Assembly: GCA_017421905.1 (NCBI GenBank)
Contig: JAFOHH010000185.1
Location: forward strand, 1 to 5,595
Source: Clostridia bacterium
GTDB taxonomy: Bacteria; Bacillota; Clostridia; Christensenellales; Borkfalkiaceae
Length of the DNA: 5,595 nt
Direction: 5' to 3'
Shown here: in pieces, positions 1 through 5,595 of the stretch
How the letters are laid out: each line of letters begins with the position of its first letter
Numbering within the stretch: the first letter of the stretch is position 1
The notes under the pieces: generated by a model
What the model was told of the DNA's origin: nothing
The model's input: only the letters and a program-made list of their open reading frames with translations
Database searches by the model: none
Made by a program: the position numbers and the translations under genes

Positions 1-110
1 GATTATATCTATTCTCCACAGTAATTATATCAGAAACATTAATAGGACCTCTTTCACCACGCAGCTCCTTTAGAGAATACATAATTGACTGTATAGCATA
101 TTGCATTCCC
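1..110 (-). other. AT-rich end segment of different origin; possible fragment of a minus-strand gene
   Basis: This stretch is much richer in A+T than the genes to its right and does not encode the missing N-terminal part of the HAD phosphatase that follows: the phosphatase frame meets a TGA at 86-88. On the minus strand one frame stays open from about base 118 to base 1 and reads like protein, including the runs MQYAIQSIMYSLKELRGERG and PINVSDIITVENRYN. I do not recognise the family. One plus-strand frame (from base 3) is also open here, so coding on the minus strand is only a guess. No start signal can be placed with confidence, because an AGGGG on the minus strand lies too close to the first ATG. 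It may be a piece of another genome joined by assembly. Confidence 0.3.
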
Positions 111-316
111 CTATGCAAAGCTTGGGCGTAGAACGCGCCGAAACTTGCTACGTGGGCGATTCGGAGGTCGACGTACAAACGGCGGCAAACGCAGGCACGG
201 ACGTCGTACTCGTCAGCTGGGGCTTTCGCACGAAAGAGCAGCTTTACGCATCAGGCGCCCCCGTCGTTGCCGATACAATGGAGGAGCTTTTTTCTCTTCT
301 TACCAAAACCGCCTAA
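101..316 (+). CDS. HAD-family phosphatase, C-terminal fragment (phosphoglycolate phosphatase/PpaX-like)
   Basis: This is the C-terminal third of a haloacid dehalogenase-type phosphatase. Visible are the motif IV region YVGDSEVDVQTAANAG, with the acidic residues that hold Mg2+, and the downstream VSWGF and VVADTMEELFSLL segments typical of the Gph/PpaX branch, where a proline or glycine-rich turn leads to a final helix. Full-length members have about 210-220 residues; only about 68 are recognisable here. The nucleophile motif DxDGT, the cap domain and the motif III lysine are absent. Family-like sequence begins near the ATG at 113 (MQSLGVERAE). The TTG at 101 is merely the first possible start after an upstream stop, and no ribosome site supports it, so this is a truncated gene rather than a small protein. 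Substrate cannot be told: phosphoglycolate, pyrophosphate and sugar phosphates are all possible. A terminator follows 26 nt after the stop. Confidence 0.75.
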   Translation: MHSPMQSLGVERAETCYVGDSEVDVQTAANAGTDVVLVSWGFRTKEQLYASGAPVVADTMEELFSLLTKTA

Positions 317-342
317 ATATTTATCGCTTATCAAGAGCCTTT

Positions 343-372
343 CCGCGCCCCTATCTTCGGGCGCGGTTTTTT
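343..372 (+). terminator. Rho-independent terminator after the HAD gene
   Basis: A perfect 8-bp GC-rich stem (CCGCGCCC at 343-350 with GGGCGCGG at 359-366) encloses an 8-nt loop and is followed directly by six T residues (367-372). It ends transcription of the phosphatase gene and separates it from uppP. Confidence 0.9.
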
Positions 373-424
373 ATTTGCCGAGGGAACGCTTTACGCAGCT
401 TATCCCTTCTTTTTCACTTTTCCG

Positions 425-452
425 TATGCACGGCGTTTTTTTCGCATATACT
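425..452 (+). promoter_or_regulatory. Weak candidate promoter for uppP
   Basis: uppP follows a strong terminator and so should have its own promoter in 373-500. The best -10 candidate is TATACT at 447-452 (5 of 6 to consensus). The -35 at 425-430 (TATGCA, 16-bp spacer) is poor, and there is no extended -10. Nothing else in the gap looks better. This is a guess from position more than from sequence. Confidence 0.25.
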
Positions 453-511
453 CGAAAAGAAGGCTACTTAAAGTCTTCATTCGGCATATTTCAGCAAAAT
501 AGGAGGGGAAA

Positions 512-1276
512 ATGGCAATTTGGCTCGTAATATTACTCGGTGCGGTGCAGGGGCTTACCGAATTTTTACCCGTTTCTTCCAGCGGACACCTCCTGCTTTT
601 ACAGCGGTGCTTGGGCGATGCCTCCGCTAAGGAAAATATGTATTTCGACCTAGCCTTGCACGTCGGCAGCGCGTTTGCCGTAATCGTAGCCTACCGCACG
701 AAAATTTTGTCTCTTTTTCGCAAAGGCAACCGCAAAAAGCTGGCTTGGCTCGTTATCGCAACGCTCCCTGCCGCCCTTGTCGGCGTTCTTTTTCAAAGTC
801 GGCTTTCCGCACTTTTTTCGGGTGATTTTCTCTTATTTGGCTTTTTAACAACCGCCTTTCTTTTACCGGTGTGCGAATGGCAGGCAAAACGGGTAATTCA
901 CCCAAAACCCTTTACCTTCCGCGCCGCGCTTTGTATGGGAATTATGCAAGCGGTAGCGGTTATCCCGGGGCTTTCTCGTAGCGGCAGTACCATTTTCGGC
1001 GGAACGCTGGTCGGGGCAGAGCGAGAAGAGGTTGCCGATTTTTCCTTTTTAATGAGCGTTCCCATCATTTTGGGCGGTGCGGCGTACGGTGCGCTTTCGG
1101 GCGGCGGAGGGGCGTTACCGCTATCCACGCTTGCGCTCGGCGCGTTAACGGCGTTTGTGTTTGCCTCGGTTGCGCTCGTTTGGGCAAAAAGGGCGATAAA
1201 GCACGCGCGCTATTACGGTTTTGCGCTGTATTTGCTTGGCTTATCGGCGCTACTCGTTTTTTTTCGATATTTTTAA
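512..1276 (+). CDS. uppP: Undecaprenyl-diphosphate phosphatase (UppP/BacA)
   Basis: This integral membrane enzyme removes a phosphate from undecaprenyl diphosphate on the outer face of the membrane, recycling the lipid carrier for peptidoglycan and other wall polymers; the family is known for raising bacitracin tolerance. The 254-residue product is slightly short for the family (usually about 260-290). Both signature regions are intact: QGLTEFLPVSSSGHL at residues 13-27, holding the (E/Q)xxxE pair (Q13, E17) and H26, and PGLSRSGST at 152-160 with the catalytic-region S155 and R156. The FDLALHVGSAFAVIVAYR segment (45-62) also fits. Several hydrophobic helices run to the C-terminus. The ATG is set by a strong AGGAGGGG at 501-508, a few bases upstream. 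The wall deacetylase starts 41 bases after the stop. Confidence 0.96.
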   Translation: MAIWLVILLGAVQGLTEFLPVSSSGHLLLLQRCLGDASAKENMYFDLALHVGSAFAVIVAYRTKILSLFRKGNRKKLAWLVIATLPAALVGVLFQSRLSALFSGDFLLFGFLTTAFLLPVCEWQAKRVIHPKPFTFRAALCMGIMQAVAVIPGLSRSGSTIFGGTLVGAEREEVADFSFLMSVPIILGGAAYGALSGGGGALPLSTLALGALTAFVFASVALVWAKRAIKHARYYGFALYLLGLSALLVFFRYF

Positions 1277-1290
1277 AAACAAGTTATAAT
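1262..1290 (+). promoter_or_regulatory. Probable sigma-A promoter of the deacetylase gene
   Basis: A perfect TATAAT lies at 1285-1290, just beyond the uppP stop. The -35 at 1262-1267 (TTTCGA, 17-bp spacer) is weak and lies inside the last codons of uppP. Transcription would begin near 1297, giving a leader of about 20 nt. The gene may also be read through from uppP, since no terminator lies between them. Confidence 0.5.
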
Positions 1291-1317
1291 TTTGGGCGTT
1301 TTACCGATACTTGGGGT

Positions 1318-2172
1318 ATGAAACGCCTTTTTTTATGCTTATTTTCTCTATTTATTATATTTCCGTTTTTTACCGCACGCACGCCTGTTTTTGCCGAGCA
1401 ACCACGGGTCCGTCTTCCCGTTGTTATGTACCATAACGTGTTAAACGGCAGGCAGGGAGAATACGTCGTTTCCGAGCGCCAGCTGGAAAGCGACCTTATC
1501 GCCATTAAAAAAGCGGGATATACCTTCGTTTCCGCAAAGCAGGTAATCGACTTTGTAGACGGCAAGGGGTCTTTGCCTCAAAAACCCCTCCTCCTCACAT
1601 TCGACGACGGTAATTACAACAATATGTATTACGCTTTTCCGCTTTTAAAAAAGCACGGCGCGTGTGCGGTGTTTAACGTAATCGGCGCGTTTGTTTCCGC
1701 CTCCTCCAACTCCTCGCAGGCAGATAACCCCAACTATTCCCACCTTACCTGGAAGGAAATTTCCACCCTTCATAAAAGCGGAAAAATCGAAATCGGAAAC
1801 CATACCTATGGGATGCACGTATATAAGCCCCGCTTTGGCGTGGGGCAAATGGAAGGGGAAAGTGAAACGCAGTACCGCGCCGCCGTAAAGGAAGATGCCG
1901 GTCGCTTGCAAACGGAGCTCTCTCGCCGCTCGGGCGTAACCCCCGTTGTGTTTGCCTATCCCTTTGGCAAATATACTACCCCCGCAAAGGAAGAGCTGCT
2001 TTCTCTCGGCTTTCGTATGCTGTTTACCTGTAACGAAGGGGTAACCACGGTCGTTCGTGGCGATTCTACCACTCTTCACTACGTACGGCGGTTTAACCGA
2101 AACGGAAAAATGTCTACCAAAACCTTGCTAGAAGAAATAGAAAGCGGTAAGCATATCCCCGTCGATAGCTAA
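1318..2172 (+). CDS. Secreted polysaccharide deacetylase (NodB fold, CE4-type)
   Basis: The 284-residue product begins with a classic signal peptide: MKR, a hydrophobic run to about residue 19, and a likely cleavage after PVFA (residue 26), so it should act outside the membrane. The NodB domain follows: VVMYHNV (35-41), motif 1 TFDDG (94-98) with the catalytic and metal-binding aspartates D96 and D97, motif 2 NHTYGMH (161-167) with H162 and H167, and motif 3 AYPFGK (213-218). Such enzymes deacetylate N-acetylated glycans, often peptidoglycan or exopolysaccharide; the substrate here is unknown. In the motif 2 I know from PgdA-type enzymes three residues separate the histidines; here four do. 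The ATG at 1318 is chosen because it gives the signal peptide. Its ribosome site is weak (GGGG only one base away). The frame is open further upstream to 1180, but that stretch overlaps uppP and is not protein-like. Confidence 0.9.
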   Translation: MKRLFLCLFSLFIIFPFFTARTPVFAEQPRVRLPVVMYHNVLNGRQGEYVVSERQLESDLIAIKKAGYTFVSAKQVIDFVDGKGSLPQKPLLLTFDDGNYNNMYYAFPLLKKHGACAVFNVIGAFVSASSNSSQADNPNYSHLTWKEISTLHKSGKIEIGNHTYGMHVYKPRFGVGQMEGESETQYRAAVKEDAGRLQTELSRRSGVTPVVFAYPFGKYTTPAKEELLSLGFRMLFTCNEGVTTVVRGDSTTLHYVRRFNRNGKMSTKTLLEEIESGKHIPVDS

Positions 2173-2289
2173 AAACAGGCTTTTTTCTAAAATCTTCCCC
2201 TTTGGGGAAGGAGAAAGGTTAAATTTTGTGACAAAGCTTGGTTTCAACAAATAAATTTTTATAAAAAACACATTTGCTTGCCAAAACCC
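2173..2289 (+). other. Non-coding AT-rich spacer between the deacetylase gene and the pyrC promoter
   Basis: This gap carries no credible gene on either strand; the open minus-strand frames are low-complexity and lack ribosome sites. It contains a T-run (2181-2186), the hairpin at 2194-2210 described separately, and AT-rich sequence running up to the -35 of the pyrC promoter. With the leader that follows, the gene-free stretch totals 326 bases. Confidence 0.7.
2194..2210. repeat. Perfect short hairpin (CTTCCCC/GGGGAAG), possible terminator or dispersed-repeat remnant
   Basis: A 7-bp perfect stem (CTTCCCC 2194-2200, GGGGAAG 2204-2210) closes a TTT loop. No U-tract follows on the plus strand, and on the minus strand the tail is only ATTTTAG, so it would be a poor intrinsic terminator in either direction. 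It is the only candidate for ending the deacetylase transcript. From memory, similar CTTCCCCTTTGGGGAAGG palindromes open short dispersed repeats in some gut Clostridia, but this could not be checked. Confidence 0.4.
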
Positions 2290-2318
2290 TTGACGAAAAA
2301 ATTGTAATTTGCTATAAT
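2290..2318 (+). promoter_or_regulatory. Strong sigma-A promoter of the pyrC-carB operon
   Basis: The -35 is TTGACG (2290-2295, 5 of 6 to consensus), the spacer is exactly 17 bp, and the -10 is a perfect TATAAT (2313-2318) preceded by TGC, an extended -10. Transcription should start near 2325, leaving a leader of about 174 nt before pyrC. This is the best promoter in the window, as expected for an operon controlled after initiation. Confidence 0.9.
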
Positions 2319-2333
2319 GCATATGATAAACAT

Positions 2334-2480
2334 CTTTAAGTCGGTACGAGAGATCGACAAGGTACACATAAAGGTAAACAACCCCCTAACAATATGGGAA
2401 ACGTGCGCTCTTTTGGCGAAAGCGTTACCGTAGCCTTGTCGCACGTTCGACGGGCATTTTTTTTGCCCTTAGCAAGGGCA
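2334..2480 (+). promoter_or_regulatory. Pyrimidine operon leader: transcription attenuator with three competing structures
   Basis: (1) A 5' hairpin pairs GTCGGT (2340-2345) with ATCGAC (2353-2358) around the 7-nt loop ACGAGAG; CTT (2334-2336) with AAG (2359-2361) can add a lower stem below a UAA bulge. (2) CGACAAGGTAC (2355-2365) pairs with 2430-2441 in 11 bp with one bulged G; inside it GGTAA (2373-2377) pairs with TTACC (2425-2429). (3) The terminator at 2433-2464 uses the 3' arm of (2). Structure 1 hides the 5' arm of 2, and 2 breaks up 3, the anti-antiterminator/antiterminator/terminator order of PyrR-controlled operons. A further hairpin (TGCCCTT 2464-2470 with AAGGGCA 2474-2480) stands just before the ribosome site. 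The pairings are seen; PyrR/UMP as the effector is inferred from the genes, and the loop does not exactly match the CNGNGA hexaloop I recall. Confidence 0.75.
2433..2464 (+). terminator. Attenuator terminator in the pyrC leader
   Basis: GCCT and GTCG (2433-2436 and 2438-2441, one bulged T) pair with CGAC and GGGC (2448-2455, including one G-U pair) around a 6-nt loop. After one A come eight T residues (2457-2464). It lies 35 nt before the pyrC start, between promoter and gene, so it must be conditional. Its 5' arm is the same sequence that forms the long antiterminator stem. Confidence 0.8.
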
Positions 2481-2483
2481 TTC

Positions 2484-2490
2484 GAGAGGG
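2484..2490 (+). promoter_or_regulatory. Ribosome binding site that sets the pyrC start
   Basis: GAGAGGG at 2484-2490 lies 8 nt before the ATG at 2499. The in-frame ATG at 2394 has no such site and lies within the leader upstream of the terminator, so 2499 is preferred. The site falls outside the hairpin at 2464-2480 and is free when that hairpin forms. Confidence 0.8.
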
Positions 2491-2498
2491 TTTTGCAA

Positions 2499-3698
2499 AT
2501 GAAACAGTTACAAGCAACAATTATTGCCACCCCTGCTACCGCAACTTCCATTGCGGAAAGTTTGCTTTCCCATTTTCCGCAATTCAACTCTAAAAATTAC
2601 ACTATTTTTCCCGGTTTTTGTGACGTGCACGTGCATTTCAGAGAACCGGGTTTTTCTTATAAAGAAACGATAGAAACGGGTTCTATGGCGGCGGCGCACG
2701 GCGGTTATACCGCAGTATGCACAATGCCCAACCTAAATCCCGTGCCGGACACGGTTGCCGCTATTAGCGAGCAGCTTTCTCTCATCAAACAAGGCGCAAC
2801 CATCGGGGTTTATCCTTACGCCTCCATCACGGTAGGGCAAAAAGGGGAGCAGCTTTCCGATATGCAAAACCTCGCCCCTTACGCCATTGCTTTTTCAGAC
2901 GACGGGCGCGGCGTGCAAAGCGAAAGCTTAATGCGCGCGGCAATGGAGCAGGCAAAGCGGCTCAATAAAATCATCGTAGCCCACTGCGAGGTAAACGATC
3001 TCCTGTTCGGCGGTTATATCCACGCGGGGGAATATGCAAAAGCGCACGGCCACCGCGGCATTTCGTCGGAAAGCGAATATCTGCAAATAGAGCGCGACCT
3101 GCGCCTAGCCAAGGAAACGGGCTGTGCTTATCACGTGTGCCACATTTCGGCAAAGGAGTCGGTATCGCTTATCCGCAACGCGAAAAAAGAGGGCGTAAAC
3201 GTTACTTGCGAAACCGCCCCGCACTATCTCGTAATGGACGAAAACGACTTAAAGGAAGAAGGCAGGTTTAAAATGAATCCGCCTCTCCGCGGCGCGCAAG
3301 ACCGCGAGGCACTTATAGAGGGGGTTTTAGACGGAACGATCGATATGATCGCAACCGACCACGCTCCCCATTCGGAGGAAGAAAAATCGCGAGGCCTAGA
3401 AAAAAGCGCGTTTGGCATCGTCGGGCTGGAAACGGCGCTCCCCGTCCTCTACACCTACCTTGTAAAAACGGGAATTCTCCCGATAGAAAAACTCACCCAG
3501 CTCCTTTCCACCGCACCCAAAGCGCGGTTTCATATTGAAAACGACGGATTTTCGGTTTGGGATTTAACAAAATGCGCCCCCGTCAATCCGCAAACCTTCC
3601 TTTCTAAAGGAAAAGCAACGCCCTTTACGGGGCAAACCCTATACGGCGAAAACCTCCTTACGGTAACGGGAGGAAAGGTCGTATATCAAGCACGGTAA
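2499..3698 (+). CDS. pyrC: Dihydroorotase (amidohydrolase superfamily)
   Basis: PyrC interconverts N-carbamoyl-L-aspartate and L-dihydroorotate, the third step of UMP synthesis, in the cytoplasm. The metal site of the multi-domain/Bacillus-type dihydroorotases is complete: [10 protein letters not shown] (42-51; H44, H46), FSDDG (132-136) with the bridging aspartate, AHCE (161-164; H162), CHIS (214-217; H215) and ATDHAPH (285-291; D287). Substrate-region motifs [12 protein letters not shown] (74-85) and MNPPLR (259-264) are present. At 399 residues it is short for this type (usually about 420-430). The first 35 residues lack the usual 'dGkI' beta-strand pattern and are unusually rich in A, T and S. 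The C-terminal strand [10 protein letters not shown]...GGKVVY is normal. carB follows 22 nt later without a terminator, so the two are co-transcribed from the attenuated promoter. Confidence 0.96.
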   Translation: MKQLQATIIATPATATSIAESLLSHFPQFNSKNYTIFPGFCDVHVHFREPGFSYKETIETGSMAAAHGGYTAVCTMPNLNPVPDTVAAISEQLSLIKQGATIGVYPYASITVGQKGEQLSDMQNLAPYAIAFSDDGRGVQSESLMRAAMEQAKRLNKIIVAHCEVNDLLFGGYIHAGEYAKAHGHRGISSESEYLQIERDLRLAKETGCAYHVCHISAKESVSLIRNAKKEGVNVTCETAPHYLVMDENDLKEEGRFKMNPPLRGAQDREALIEGVLDGTIDMIATDHAPHSEEEKSRGLEKSAFGIVGLETALPVLYTYLVKTGILPIEKLTQLLSTAPKARFHIENDGFSVWDLTKCAPVNPQTFLSKGKATPFTGQTLYGENLLTVTGGKVVYQAR

Positions 3699-3720
3699 AA
3701 TTTTTCGGAGGAATACATAT

Positions 3721-5595
3721 ATGGCAAAAAGAACGGATATTAAAAAGGTACTCATTATCGGCTCCGGGCCTATCGTTATCGGACAGGCCGCAGAATTCGA
3801 CTACGCCGGCACGCAGGCTTGCCTCGCCTTAAAAGAGGAAGGCTACGAGGTTGTTCTCGTAAACTCCAACCCCGCAACTATCATGACGGATACTACCATT
3901 GCGGATAAGGTTTATATGGAGCCCCTTACGCTGGAATACATCGCAAAAATTTTGCGTTACGAGCGTCCCGATGCCATCGTTCCCGGTATCGGCGGACAAA
4001 CGGGCTTAAACCTTGCTATGCAGCTGGAAAAGAAGGGCGTTTTGAAAGAATGCCGCGTAAAACTGCTTGGTACGAGCAGCGAAAGTATCGAACGCGCCGA
4101 AGATAGAGAGCTTTTTAAACAGCTTTGTCAGTCCATCGGCGAGCCCACCATCCCTTCGGAAATTACTTATAATTTAGAAGAAGCAAAGGCGGCAGCCGCA
4201 AAAATCGGCTATCCCGTCGTTCTTCGCCCCGCATTTACCCTTGGCGGTACGGGCGGCGGCTTTGCCAATAACGAAAAAGAGCTGGAAGAAGTCGGCATCA
4301 ACGCCTTTAAGCTTTCTCCCGTACATCAAGTACTTATCGAAAAGAGCGTAAAGGGCTTTAAGGAAATCGAGTTTGAAGTTATGCGCGACTCTGCCGATAA
4401 CGCCATTACCATTTGCGGCATGGAAAACGTAGATCCCGTCGGCGTACATACGGGCGACTCCATCGTCGTTGCTCCCATCCTTTCCTTAAACGACCACGAC
4501 CTTAAAATGCTCAACGATTCGGCAATTAAGCTCATTCGCGAGCTGAAAATCGAAGGCGGCTGTAACGTACAGTTTGCTTTAAATCCCGAAAGCAGCGAAT
4601 ATTACTTAATCGAGGTTAACCCCCGCGTATCCCGTTCTTCCGCACTTGCCTCCAAAGCCAGCGGATTCCCTATTGCCCGCGTAACGGCAAAAATCGCCGT
4701 TGGTATGACGCTCGACGAAATTCAAGTGGCAGGCACTACCGCCATCAACGAGCCCTCTCTCGATTATATCGTAGCAAAATTCCCGCGCTTCCCGTTTGAT
4801 AAATTCACCTCCGCATCCAACCGTCTCGGCACGCAAATGAAGGCGACGGGCGAGGTTATGGGCATCGGTGCAAACCTTGCGGAATGTATGCTCAAATCGG
4901 TGCGTTCGCTCGAAATCGGCGTAAACCACTTCTATATGAAAAAGTTTGACGGTATGGCAAAGGAAGACCTCCTTACCTACCTTAAGGAATTCCAATCGGA
5001 TAACGTGTTCGCCGTGTTCGAATTGCTCCGCCAAGGCGTTTCCATCGAGGAAATTAACGCCGTAACCAAAATTACGCCGCTCTTTTTAGAATGCTTTAAG
5101 TCAATTGTAGAAATGGAAAACAACTTAAAAGCAAACAAAATGGATGCAGAAACCCTGCGCGCTGCCAAAAAGATCGGTTTTTCCGATATCTATATCGCAA
5201 AGCTTTGGAATTGCACCGAAAAGGAAGTTTGCTCCTTCCGTAAAAAACAAAATATCCGCCCCGTATTCAAAATGGTAGATACCCTCCATAGCGGCGCGTA
5301 TATTCCTTACTTCTATTCTTCCTACACGGGGGAAAATCAATCCATTCTTACCGAAAAGAAAAAGGCTATCGTACTCGGCGCAGGTCCTATCCGTATCGGC
5401 CAAGGCGTAGAATTCGACTACTCCACCGTACACGCCGTATCCACCATCAAGCGCTCGGGTTACGAGGCAATTATCATCAATAACAACCCCGAAACCGTTT
5501 CTACCGACTACACCACCTCCGATAAGCTGATAAAAGTTGTCATCTACTCCACCCCTACGGATAGTAACACCATCGTTGTTCCTGCCCGCACATCA
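3721..5595 (+). CDS. carB: Carbamoyl-phosphate synthase large subunit, partial (3' end off window or lost)
   Basis: CarB uses two ATP, bicarbonate and ammonia (delivered by the CarA glutaminase) to make carbamoyl phosphate for pyrimidines and arginine. The first ATP-grasp half is intact: [18 protein letters not shown] near the start, [12 protein letters not shown] (169-180), Q284, and EVNPR (298-302) with metal and nucleotide ligands at positions close to those of the E. coli enzyme. The allosteric-free oligomerisation region spans roughly 400-545. The second half begins with [16 protein letters not shown] (552-567) and reaches [14 protein letters not shown] at residue 603. Beyond that, family members continue with YFEPLTLEDV or similar; here 22 residues starting [14 protein letters not shown] do not match. 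The frame stays open to the window end. A full protein has about 1,070 residues, so the second active site is missing here. GGAGG at 3707-3711 sets the start. Confidence 0.95.
   Translation, partial: MAKRTDIKKVLIIGSGPIVIGQAAEFDYAGTQACLALKEEGYEVVLVNSNPATIMTDTTIADKVYMEPLTLEYIAKILRYERPDAIVPGIGGQTGLNLAMQLEKKGVLKECRVKLLGTSSESIERAEDRELFKQLCQSIGEPTIPSEITYNLEEAKAAAAKIGYPVVLRPAFTLGGTGGGFANNEKELEEVGINAFKLSPVHQVLIEKSVKGFKEIEFEVMRDSADNAITICGMENVDPVGVHTGDSIVVAPILSLNDHDLKMLNDSAIKLIRELKIEGGCNVQFALNPESSEYYLIEVNPRVSRSSALASKASGFPIARVTAKIAVGMTLDEIQVAGTTAINEPSLDYIVAKFPRFPFDKFTSASNRLGTQMKATGEVMGIGANLAECMLKSVRSLEIGVNHFYMKKFDGMAKEDLLTYLKEFQSDNVFAVFELLRQGVSIEEINAVTKITPLFLECFKSIVEMENNLKANKMDAETLRAAKKIGFSDIYIAKLWNCTEKEVCSFRKKQNIRPVFKMVDTLHSGAYIPYFYSSYTGENQSILTEKKKAIVLGAGPIRIGQGVEFDYSTVHAVSTIKRSGYEAIIINNNPETVSTDYTTSDKLIKVVIYSTPTDSNTIVVPARTS
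5530..5595. other. Terminal segment that does not fit CarB
   Basis: The CarB family match ends after TSDKL (residue 603). The last 66 bases are open in the same frame ([14 protein letters not shown] then IVVPARTS) but do not resemble the highly conserved CarB sequence expected there. I recognise no family in either direction and no insertion-sequence end or direct repeat. It most likely comes from another source joined at the contig end, or marks a rearrangement. Confidence 0.55.

Noticed and set aside
118..123. HindIII site AAGCTT at the left junction as a sign of a cloning chimera
   Set aside because: The same hexamer occurs elsewhere in the window (for example 2236-2241), and the right junction has AAGCTG, so it is not informative.
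459..482. GAAG...CTTC inverted repeat upstream of uppP as an operator
   Set aside because: Only four bases pair over a long spacer, which is expected by chance.
1180..1317. Longer N-terminus for the deacetylase, starting at 1180 inside uppP
   Set aside because: It would overlap uppP by about 97 bases in another frame and place the clear signal peptide internally; the ATG at 1318 starts exactly at the signal peptide.
1645..2079. Long minus-strand open frame opposite the deacetylase gene
   Set aside because: It is antisense to a well-supported gene, resembles no family and has no ribosome site.
2128..2367. Minus-strand small protein in the pyrC upstream gap
   Set aside because: It is low-complexity, runs through the promoter and into the deacetylase gene, and has no start signal.
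2394..2498. 35-residue N-terminal extension of PyrC from the ATG at 2394
   Set aside because: It has no ribosome site and spans the antiterminator and terminator, and a good GAGAGGG precedes 2499.
4606..5034. Minus-strand open frame opposite carB (also 4174-4449 and 5125-5433)
   Set aside because: These are antisense by-products of carB codon use; the + strand carries unmistakable CarB sequence.
1..5595. The window as a circular molecule joining its two odd ends
   Set aside because: No overlap or direct repeat is visible between the ends; frames can be read across the join in both directions but without a recognisable product.

Overview
This is a gene-dense bacterial segment with every recognisable gene on the + strand. 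It looks like a Clostridia-type Bacillota, probably uncultured gut or metagenomic material. The grounds are strong AGGAGG-type ribosome sites, an Undecaprenyl-diphosphatase and a secreted NodB-fold deacetylase of low-GC Gram-positive type, and a pyrimidine gene pair behind a long attenuator-type leader. I cannot name a genus.

Layout. Bases 1 to about 110 are AT-rich and do not fit what follows. From about 113 to 316 lies the C-terminal part of a HAD phosphatase (Gph/PpaX type) that has lost its N-terminal half at that junction. A clear intrinsic terminator follows (343-372). Next are two envelope genes: uppP (512-1276), an undecaprenyl-diphosphate phosphatase, and a secreted polysaccharide deacetylase (1318-2172) that probably has its own promoter overlapping the end of uppP. 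Bases 2173-2498 are non-coding. They hold a small perfect hairpin, then a near-consensus sigma-A promoter with extended -10, then a leader of about 170 nt. Its complementarities form three competing structures (5' hairpin, long antiterminator stem, intrinsic terminator). The leader precedes pyrC (dihydroorotase, 2499-3698) and carB (carbamoyl-phosphate synthase large subunit, 3721 to the window end). No carA lies between them.

How the genes work together. UppP regenerates the lipid carrier for wall glycans and the deacetylase probably modifies such glycans outside the cell. CarB makes carbamoyl phosphate and PyrC closes carbamoyl-aspartate to dihydroorotate, so both serve UMP synthesis. The leader has the layout of pyrimidine attenuation as in PyrR systems, but its 5' loop does not exactly match the PyrR loop consensus I remember.

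Both ends look discontinuous. CarB agrees with its family up to about base 5529 and then abruptly stops doing so while the frame stays open. The left end shows a similar break inside the HAD gene. The simplest reading is chimeric contig ends, though real rearrangements are possible. The most interesting biology is the pyrC-carB leader RNA. I see no new defence or mobile system.
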